Positions 35,879-47,800 of a stretch of DNA of 64,000 nucleotides are shown in pieces. Where the stretch lies: contig NZ_CAMVPN010000001.1 in NCBI RefSeq assembly GCF_947169325.1, positions 80,089 through 144,088 on the forward strand, read 5' to 3'. The number at the start of each line of letters is the position of its first letter. The first letter of the stretch is position 1. A program made the translations under genes and the position numbers. Below the pieces are notes generated by a model. It was given only the letters and a program-made list of their open reading frames with translations, searched no databases and had not been told where the DNA came from. The stretch comes from an uncultured Methanobrevibacter sp. Its GTDB lineage: Archaea; Methanobacteriota; Methanobacteria; Methanobacteriales; Methanobacteriaceae.

Positions 35879-38800
35879 GATACGAGTGCGGATGATGCAA
35901 ATGATACTTTGACGACCTCAAAGGGGGAAGTTGTCGGAGTAGGTAATGAGTTGTCATTAGGTTCAAGTCCAAATGTGGAAGTTTTAGCAACAGGAGGGGG
36001 ATCATTTAAAGATTTGAATGACCTTATAAATGACCCAAATCTTGCAAGCAATCCTACAATTGACTTGCCTCAGAATTACACATACGATAACTCTAAAGAC
36101 GGCGATTATAAAAAGGGAATATTCTTTACAAAAGCAATGACCATAGACGGTCACGGCTATGCCATTGACGGAAACAATCTGGCAAGGATATTCGGTATTG
36201 GGACACGTTTCGCTAACAATCAGATAACACACCCTGGTACTGATGGTCCGGTCACTTTAAAGAATATCATATTCGTAAATGCATTCAGTAATGAAGGTAA
36301 CCAGAATGAAGGTTTTGGTGCTATAGAATTTTATGGTGATGCTAATGCGCAGAGCACTCTTTTGCTTGAAAACTGTACTTTTCTAAACAATAGGGCGCCA
36401 TGTGCTGCTGCATTGTCAATGGGATACAGTTACAATAATCTTGTAAACATTACAAATTGTACATTTGAAGGCAATACTGCTACTGTGATTGGTGGTGGAG
36501 CCATAAGACTTAGGAATAACGTAAACAATCTGAAAATCACTGACACTCTTTTCAAGAGCAATAAGGCACTGGCATCTGACAGTGGAGCAATCCATCTTGC
36601 AAGTGGTGGTGTCGGAACTTTAATCAAAAACTGTACTTTCGAATCTAATAATGCATATACAATGGCTGGAGCTCTTTCATGTTCCGTTGAAGGGTTGAAA
36701 ATTGACAATTGTTCTTTCATATCAAATTCAGCTACTCAAACCAACACAGGTCGTGCAGGAGCAGTTTACATATCCGGTCGTAATGCTTTGATAAACAATT
36801 CCAGATTTATAGACAATTATGCTACATTTAGCTCAAACGCTTACGGTGGTGGGGCTATTGAAATTGGATCTGCTGCTTTAAATACTACAATAAATTACTG
36901 TAATTTTACAGGGAATCATGCTGAAAAGAGCCATGGAGGAGCTATATCTTCTCAAAATGGTAGGGATATTACCATTAACAACACCCGTTTTGAAGAAAAT
37001 TATGCGGCCAGTGGTGGAGCTTTGTTTTTCGAAAATCCAACCAATCTTATGATGTTCAACAACACGTTCAAAAAGAATTATGTTGTTGGTCAATTCGGTG
37101 GAGCTATTCACTTCAACAGTAAATCAGAAAATGTGCATCTCTTGAATTCATCTTTCATCTCTAATACTGCTACTAAAAGCAATGCGGGTCGTGGTGGTGC
37201 GATTCGTTTTGACGGCAGTGAAAACGGTTTCAAGTACTTCTACATCTATAATGTTGATTTCATAGACAATCACGCCAGGGATGAAGGTGGAGCATTTTCA
37301 CACAACCAGAAAGGATTATACTTCTATTTTGAAAACTGTACTTTCATTAACTGTACTACAGAAAAGAGGACTAATGCATGGGGTGGTGGAATGTATTTCA
37401 ACGCTTATGACAGCAGTTTGAAAAACATTACATTTATCAACTGTTCATCCCAATCAGGTGGTTCAATGTCCATCAAATGGTCTGTAGGATGTAAATTTGA
37501 AAATATCACCATTATCAATTCATCTGCATCCGCCTACGGTGGTGCGGTCATGATATGGGATAAGGATTCTGTTTTTGCAAATGCAACTATAATTAATACT
37601 ACATGTGACAGTTATGGTGGTGCCATTGCTGTTTCAGCTAACTACGGAAGCTCTCCTGCCAGGGTGACTTTAACTGATATAAATATCACCAATTCCAAAG
37701 CGCAATATGGTGGAGCAATCTATCTGAATGGAGATTATTCCAACTTAAATAATATAAACATTACAAAGTCCTCCGCTATCAACGGTGGTGGAATAATCGT
37801 GCACAGCAGTGAGAACACTTTCACAAAAATACGATTCAACGACAGCATTGCCACTTCCAACGGTGGGGCGATGTACATCAACAGTGATCATCAGACTATC
37901 AGAAACGCCACTTTTGAAGGATGTAACGCTACCAATTGCGGTGGTGCAGTTTACATAGGCAATTACATTTACATATATGTCCACGATTCAATATTCAACA
38001 ATTCATATGCATATAACGGTGGTGCTTTCTATTATGCAGGTAGTTTAGGTACTGTGGTTTCAATTCATAATTCCACTTTCACAAACAACAATGCATCCCA
38101 CAACGGTGGTGCAGTATACTATGTTGTAGTTGATGATACAGGCAGTGACAATAAGGTAATCTATAGGGATTATAATAACTTTGATGGTGAAGGTGACAAC
38201 AGTACAGGCAGAACCACTCTTACCATGAGAAGCAGTGCTGGTTCTACATATGCAAAACGTATAGATGACTGTTATTTCAAAAACAACAATGATTATAAAT
38301 TTACAATGGCCGCCAGCAGCGCTACCGATACTGTGCTTGGTATTGTAACCATATCCAGTCCGCAGGATCCAAATTCACGCTCCTTTAGAGTTGTTGTAAA
38401 TATCACTCAGGGAAATCGGCTAGTCACTCAATTGATTTTAAGCACTCCTTTGGATTATCAGAATTACTTCAGGCCTGCCGAAAAACGTTTCATTATAAGT
38501 ACCAGGGAAAACCTGACAAAAGATACAGAATATAATGTGAGCGTAGGTTTTGAAGATAACACCTACCTGTACAAGGAAGCCAAATCCAGCTTTAAGACCG
38601 CTAATGTTTTCGCGTACGGTGATTTTAAAATCCTTCAGCGTTTAATAAACGAGGCAATTGCAGGCAATGGAATAGTCACATTGGAAAGGGATTATATTTT
38701 CACTGCAGCTGAAGACTGGGGAACTATGGTAAATTTCCCTGATGACTGGTGCATGAACATTACCAGTTCAATTACAATCAACGGTCAGGGAAACAGTATT

Positions 38801-41800
38801 GATGCGCTTGGATATTCCAGAATATTCAACATTACCGGCGCAAATGTCGTAATAAACAATGTCAAGCTTGTCAACGGTAATACAAGCGGAATATACAATG
38901 ATGCTATTTTACACCAAGGTAAAACCAAAGCATATGGTGACGGTATTCAAAAAGGTGGAGCAATATTCTGGGCAGGTGAAAATGGTGTCTTAAACAACAC
39001 TGATGTTCTTGATAACTTTGCTGAATACGGTGCAGGCATATTCTACAATTCAACAGCTTCAAACTGTAAAATCGCTAATTCATCATTCTCCAATAACAGG
39101 GCTACCAAAAGCGGTGGAGCTATTGAATGTAATGCCACTAAAATGAACCTTACAAACACAATATTCGAATCCAATTATGCTCAAAACGGATCTGCATTAT
39201 GCAGGGAATCCGGCGCCACAGGTGGTTTCGGTTACAACAACACTTTCATCAGAAACCAGGCTGAGATTGCAGGTGCGGCTCTTGCATGGATGAAAGCCGA
39301 AAACATCTACATCAACAATTACACATTCATCGACAACACTGCAGGATTCAGTGGGGGTGCAATCTATGTTGGTGAAGACAGTACAAACTGTACTGTGGCT
39401 TACAGCCGTTTCAGCGGAAATAATGTCACATCTTCAAGTAATGGACACGGTGGTGCTATTGAATGGTATGCTGATACTGGTAACGTCATAAATTCCACAT
39501 TTGTAAACAACAATGCGCCTACCGGCGGTGCAATCTATGTGGGCGGTGCATCAGGCCACATCAACATCACCCAATCAGGATTCCTGAGAAATCATGCGAT
39601 TCTCTCAGGTGGGGCAATTGACCTTGTAGCATCTTCAGTTACCGTAAACAACAGTTACTTCAGGGAAAACACAGCTTCAAACGGTGGAGCAATATTCGTT
39701 GGTGGAACAGGTGAAAACAACTTCATCAACGCTTCATATTTCACAGACAACAACGCAACCAACGGTCGTGGTGGAGCTATCAACTGGAACGCTTCCGCTG
39801 GCCAGATTTATGACACAAACTTCACACGAAACCATGCTGACTATGGTGGTGCGGTATATATTGGAGGAAGTTCAGACAACAGTAAAATCGTCAATGTGAG
39901 ATTCACCAAAAACAACGCCACATATAATGGTGGTGCTATAGACTGGAACGCTACCGGAGGTAAGCTTTACAACACTACCTTCATTTCAAACTATGCAGGC
40001 GAATACGGTGCAGCATTATGTAGGGAATCAGGAGCTACCGGTGGAGGAGGTAAAAACAACACCTTCATTTCAAACCATGCTGGAATTGCCGGTGCTGCCT
40101 TAGGATGGATAAATGTAAACAAAATATCAATTGATAACTACACATTCATTGACAACACTGCTGATAGGAGCGGTGGAGCAATCTATATCGGTGCAGGCAG
40201 TGACAACTGTAACATAATCAACTGTACCTTCCGCGGTAATAACGTCACCAATTTAACAGGAGGACACGGGGGTGCTGTTGATATAGTTGCAGACAATGCT
40301 ACAATCAAGAACTCCAATTTCACAAACAACAATGCATTCTATGGTGGAGCTGTCTTTGTCGGAAGCGCATCAGGTAACACAAACATCACAAACGTAACAT
40401 TCACAAGAAACAATGCAAATGTGGATGGTGGAGCCATAAACCTGCAGGCATCAGGTGTAAGGTTAAATGACACCAGATTCCACTCAAACAATGCTTTAAG
40501 AAACGGTGGTGCCCTATATGTTGGCGGTGAAGGTACAACCAATGTGATTTATAATTCCACATTTGAGGATAACAGGGCAGAAAATAACGGTGGAGCAGTC
40601 TATTGGCGTGCACATGCGGGCCATATCGCATATTCAAACTTCACAAACTGGAACACTGCAATAAATGGTGGTGCAATATATCTTAATGGAGTTTCAAGCA
40701 ACACCAACATCACTCATGTAATCTTCAGAAATAACTATGCATACAAAAACGGTGGTGCAATCGACTGTAATTCCACCAGAATGAATCTCTCATATACATT
40801 ATTCGAATCCAATTGGGCTGATGAGTATGGTGCTGCTTTATGCAGGGAAAAAGGAGCTACAAGCGGTTTCGGTGAATACAACAACTTCACTTCAAATTAC
40901 GCAGGCATTGCAGGTGCCGCTTTGGCATGGCTTGATGTGGAAAACATCAACATCAACCACTACCGCTTCACAGACAACATTGCAAATCAAAACGGTGGTG
41001 CCATTTATGCCAGTGTGGGCAGTAACAACTTCACAGTAAATAACTGTGTTTTCACAGGAAACAACGTGACAAATGACACTGCAGGCCACGGTGGTGCAAT
41101 CGACATAGATTCAGATAATAACACAATCAAAAACTCCAATTTCACAAACAACAATGCATTTGATGGAGGTGCCCTGCATATTGGAAGTGCTTCAGGTCAC
41201 ACCAACATCACAAATGTAATATTTACCAAAAACGGAGCTCTAAATGATGGTGGAGCTATCAATCTGGATGCATCTGGTGTAAGATTAAACGACACCAAAT
41301 TCTACAACAACACTGCTGTTAAGAATGGTGGCGCTCTTTATGTCGGTGGTGTGGGCACTACAAATACCATTAACAACACTCTCTTTGACAACAACAAAGC
41401 GGGAAGCCGTGGGGGAGCTATTGACTGGCTGGCCAAAAAAGGTGAAATAACCTATTCCAACTTTACCAGAAACTCCGCTGAATCAGGTGGTGCAATATTT
41501 TTAAACGGCCAATCAAGTGAAAGCGTACTGTCCCATCTGATATTTGAAAACAACGCAGCAACTAAAAACGGTGGAGCAATTGACTGTAACGCAACTCTTG
41601 TAAATCTTACACATACCAAATTCGCCTCAAATACTGCTGAGTTTGGAGGGGCTTTATGCAGAGAATCAGGGGCTAAAGGAGGATTTGGTGTAAACAACAC
41701 ATTCGATAAAAACCACGCTACCAAATCAGGTGCGGCTCTTGCATGGTTAGGTGTTGAAAACATCAAAATCAACAACTATACATTTACAAACAACACTGCA

Positions 41801-44800
41801 GATTACAGCGGTGGTGCAATCTTTGTGGGTCCTGGAAGTGACAACTGTCAAGTGCATAACTGTACATTTGATGAAAACTACATCTCCAATGCTATCAGCG
41901 GTCGTGGAGGAGCTATTGACTGGATTGGAAACAACGGTACAGTCAAGAACACTACCTTCAACAAATGTATCTCCATAAATGCAGGTGCAATATATGTTGA
42001 TGAGAAATCAGACAACTTCACAGTTAAAAATTCGACTTTTACAGAATGTAATTCCCTCACCAACGGTGGAGCTCTTGTATTGAACGGTGATAATGTCACA
42101 GTCTACAATTCTACTTTCATTTCCTGTTCAGGTAATGATTATGGTGGTGCAATAGCAGGTTTCACCTCCAACAACGGCAATATCACTGACTGTTACTTCA
42201 AATATAATACAGTTGGAATCCGTATCAGTCCGCAAGGAGTCTATTATGGTGAAGGTGGAGCAATATATTGGGAAAACTCCAAAAACCTGACAGTTAAAGA
42301 TTCAAGATTCAAATCCAATGCCGCACACCTCTCAGGAGGTTCAATATCTGCCAATAACTGTAGCGATTCAGTGGTATGCAACATCACAACTCAGGATGAA
42401 ACAGCATTCAGAAACGGAGGATCTGTGGCATGGCTTAACTCCAACAATGTAACAATCAAGAACAGCACATTCAACGATTCCGGTGCCAACTATAATGGAG
42501 GATCACTCTATATGGCTGGCGTCAACGCTACAATCAAGGATACTCTTGTAAATTACACATGGGCATCCTGGGGCCGTGGTGGAGGACTCTATGTTGATGG
42601 AAACGTCACATTAAACAACGTGACATTCAACGACACTCACGGTGATGAGGACAATGCAACTGCAATATATTTCAAATCAGGAATATCAAATATATTAAAT
42701 TCCAAATTTGCCAATTCATTTAACTCAATCGGAATTGCTCCAAAAGCTAATGTAACAATTAAGGGAACCAACCTTACAGCGGACGACCCGAACAAAACAC
42801 TTAAGTATCTTGAGGATAATTCCACTGTTGGGGTCGAAAAGACAAAATACGCCATATGGAACGACGGTGAGCTCTATCTTGAGAAGAACAACTTCGATTA
42901 TGTGATTTTCAACAACGGAACAATAACATCCAAAACATATCTGGATGTATTATATAATCAGACCTGGAACGTAACATGGAATGAGACATTCACATTCAGG
43001 GCAAACATTACAGATGACAACAACAACTCAATCATTTCAGTAAAATCCCTGAAAACCTGGAACAATCACGACATGGGCGGAACATTCAACATGTCCTACA
43101 ACCAAAGGAAGCTCAACACATACTTCCAGGACGTATTCATAATTTACGGAAGCGATGCGGGACTGGCCAACTGTGTCAACAGGTCAGGTACGATAAGAGT
43201 CAAAATGCCAGTGTATCTAAGTTTGACAGCTGATGCCACAAATCCTGACCATGTGGTAATCACAGCAACATTGACTCCGCAATATAAGAGCAACCATACA
43301 ATAACAGACAAGTTCGTCTATTTCAAATTAGGTAGTTTAACCTTCTCAGGTCCAATATCTTCTCAATATCCTAAAAACTGGACAATAAGCAGATCCCAAT
43401 GGGAATTGGCAAATCTTGCTGCAGGAACTCATATGGTAACTGCAGAGTTCAAGGAAGATGACTACCACCTGGGAGTTGAAAACTGGACAACATTCGATGT
43501 CCACTTCCGTGAATCATGGATAAGGGTTGCAATTGCAAACATCAACTATGGTGAAACCGCCACAGCATTGATTACCACAAACTCAAATGCAACAGTGAAC
43601 TTCACTTTCCATGGAAGAAACATAGTCATTCCGGTTACAATGACCAAAAACCCAACTACCGGATACTATGAAGGAAGAGTAGATACAACAGTTGCAGAAT
43701 ACATAACAACTGGATTGCATGACGTTGACGTGGTTCTCGCTGAAAACGAATATTATGCATTCAACACCAACAGGACATCCTTCGAGGTTCGCAAGCTCAA
43801 CACAACAGTTGGCGCAACAAGAATTGCAGTGATTCAGGTTGGTGACAAACAGGTAATCACAGTTACTGTGCATGACACATATGCTCCTAAAAACCCTACA
43901 GGTTTTGTCAACATCGCTATAGGTGGTGAAACACACTACAAGAAATTGGACGCTAACGGTCAGGCAACACTGAATATCTATGATCTTGCCAAAGGCGAGT
44001 ACAATAATTATGAAGTTGAATATGAAGGTGACGGCATATTTAATGGAAATTCCACAAAGGTATCATTCAGGGTCGATGGTGACGATGACTATAACATAAC
44101 AGTTAAAGTCAATGATGTAAAACTCGGTGAAAATGCCACTATTTACATCGTCTTACCTATATCAGTCACTAACAATTTGACTGTTTTTGTCAATAATACA
44201 AAATATGAAAATGTGACTGTAAAAGATGGTCTGGCTATTGTCAATGTCAACACTACTGTATTGAACAATCCTGGAAGATATGTTGTCAATGTAACCTATC
44301 CTGGAGATTCAGTTTACGCTTTAAAACAAAATAACGGCAATAAATTCAATGTCACTGCAACTGATGACTGGACACTCAACCTCAATGTTGTCTCACGCCC
44401 ATACGGTGAAAACACAGTATTTACAGTAACACTTCCTGGCAATGTTGCAACCAAAATGGTGAACCTGACAGTCGACGGTGAATACCATCCGGTCAGCATA
44501 AACAATGCCGGTGTGGGCACACTGACACTGAACAACCTCTCCGGAGGATTGCATAGTGTAGTTGCAAACTACACTGGTGATGCTAGGTACGTTACAAAAA
44601 CAAATTCAACCAAATTCCTGGTTGAACGGGCAGCATCCACAGTGACACTGACACAAAACGCAAACGGTGATGTGATTGCTACCGTGCTTCCGACCAACGT
44701 TACCGGAACAGTGACATTCTTTGTCAATGAAAGAAACTACACAGTCAATCTGGTTAGAAACGTGGCAACATTGAATAGGAACAACCTGACAATCGGAAAC

Positions 44801-47800
44801 AATTCAATTGCAGTGGTTTACAATGGGGACATCAACTTCACTTCATCCAAAAACTCCACTAAATTCCCGATTGCCAAAAATCCAGCTCTTGTAAATGTGA
44901 CTGCAACAAACGAGACTTACGGCAAGGATTCAACAATAACTGTAAAAGTTCCTACAGCCCAAAAAGGCTATGTGACAATAACAGTCAATGACACTCTTAT
45001 AAACACAACAGTTAAAATTGAAAATGGTGAAGCCAAATTTGATGTTGGAGACTTAGGAGTCGGCAGATACATCGTCAATGTAACTTACCTTGGTGATGAT
45101 TCACACACAACCGAGAAGAACTTCACTTACTTCAACATTACAAAAGCAACATTAACACCGGTCATTATTGCTCAAAACGTTACAGTCGAAGAGAATGCAA
45201 GCTTTGTAATATCCGTAAACGATGATTTCAAAGGTAAGGTCAAAATCAGCGTAATTGGAGGAACAACCCATTATGATGATGGCTTGCAATCCCTGATTTA
45301 CATCAACAAATTGCCAAAAGGCACATACACTGCCAATGTGACATTCTACGGTGATAACAACTACACAGATAAATCAGTATTGGTTGACTTCAACGTATCT
45401 GCAGTAGAGCCTACAATCAACGTAACAATCGCTGATGCAACATATCCTCATGATACAAACGCAATCGTTAAGGTATCCGGCTATGCAAACGGTACTGTTG
45501 AAATCAAAGTTGGAGAAAACACATACACAAGGCAAATACACAACGGTGAAGTTACAATTCCTATAACTGGTCTTGATGCAGGTCTTAAAGAGGCATCTGT
45601 AAAATTCACAAGCGCTGATGACTATAATACCAATGTAAATACAACATATAAATTCTTCATTAATCAAACAGATTCCCATATAGACATCAACGTAACTCCT
45701 GAATCCGGTTTACAATCAGGTGATGATGTAATACTCAACATTACCGTATCCTGTACAGGAGACGTAATAGTATATGTGGACGGCAAGGAAAATAAGGATG
45801 TTCTTTCAAATAACAGAATTGTTCTTAACAAAAACGACTTAAGCGTTGGAGACCACACTGTTGTTGTCTACTATCCAGGGGACACCAACTACAGAAGCTC
45901 ATCCGCTTCCCATACATTCACCGTCGGAAAACATGATTCCAAAGTAAACGTAACTGTTGATTCTACAGTTCCATACAATGAAGTTGTTGAAATTACTGTA
46001 GAAACTCCTAAAGCCCAAACAGGCTATGTGACAATCACAGTAAACAGCAGAAACTACACTGCAAAACTTAAAGACGGTGTGGCAAAGTTCAACGTCACAG
46101 GCCTGAAAGTCGACAAATACACTGTAAACGTAACCTATGAAGGAAATGAAAACTACACTGTCAAGGACAATTCAACAAAATTCGAAGTAACTCAAATCAG
46201 CTTAAAAGCAACAGTAATTGGAGTCAATGTGACCGATGCAATGAATTCAACATTCGTAATCTCCGTTCCGGATGATTATGAAGGCCAGCTCACAATCACA
46301 GTCGATGGTGAAACATACACAGGCAATGCAGATTCAATAATTCAAATGACTAAACTCACAGTCGGTGAAAAGACAGCTCATGTGGTATTTGCAGACGACA
46401 ACAACTACAAAGGCACAGCATTTGACGTGACATTCAACATAACAAAATCCGAAAATGCTCTTCCTGTAACAACTGTAGTCAACAGCACAACAGTAGTCGT
46501 TACAGTGCCTGAAAACGTAACCGGAAACGTTACTGTGGTTCTTCCAAACGGAACCAACAAGACTGTTGTCATTAAAAACGGCAGTGCAATAGTAACCCTT
46601 GAAAACATGACTCCTGGTGAAAACAACATTACTGTAATATATACTGACGGAAACAATACAATAACAACAAATGCAACCGTAACAATTCCAAAATACGATT
46701 CAGACATGAAAGTAATCGTCAGTGAAGCCAAAGCAGGAGGCAATGCAACTGTAACAGTTGAAGTTCCTGTAAATGCAACAGGTACAATAACAGTTACAAT
46801 CGACGGTAAAACCTACACAACAGACAACATTATCTCCGGTAAGGCAACAATTACAATTGAAAACCTAACTGCTGGAAACAAAACATTGATAGTTGAATAC
46901 TCAGGTAATGCAAACTACACTGCAAACTACACCTTGGCCAACTTCACAGTAGCGCCAGGCAAGGTCGAATCTGAAATCATTGTTGTTGATCATGGTAACG
47001 GCACTGTTGTTGTGGTTATTGGTGATAATGCAACCGGTAATGTGACTATCAAGGTCGGTGATAAGGAGTTCAATGCTACTGTGGTTAACGGTACTGCTAT
47101 TGTTAATGTGACCAATGTGACTCCGGGTATTCATGAGGTTGAAGTGATTTATTCAGGTGACGGCAATCATACCAATGCTACCGCTAATGCTAACATTACT
47201 GCTCCTAAGTATGACTCAGAAATCAAAGTTGAAATTACTGAGGTTAAAGCTGGTGAACCTACAACAGTAACAGTTTATGTGCCAGTAAACGCAACAGGTA
47301 CTGTGACAGTGACAATTGACGGTAAAACTTACGCTACTGACAACATTACTGATGGTAAAGCGGTAATCACAACCGATAACCTGACTGCTGGACCAAAAAC
47401 CGTAATTGTGGAATACTCCGGTGATGGAAACTATTCAGCTAACTACACAGTTGAAAACTTCACTGTTGCAGGAGGCAAGGTTGAATCTGAAATCATTGTT
47501 GTTGATCATGGTAATGGCACTGTTGTTGTGGTTATTGGTGATAATGCGACCGGTAATGTGACTATTAAAGTCGGTGATAAGGAGTTCAATGCTACTGTGG
47601 TTAACGGTACTGCTGTCGTTAATGTCGATAATGTGACTCCGGGTATTCATGAGGTTGAAGTGATTTATTCAGGTGACGGCAATCATACCAATGCTACCGC
47701 TAATGCTAACATTACTGCTCCTAGGTATGATTCACAGATGAACGTTACTGTTGGTGAAGCCAAAGAGGGTGAGCCTATTGTAATTACTGTTGAAGTTCCT

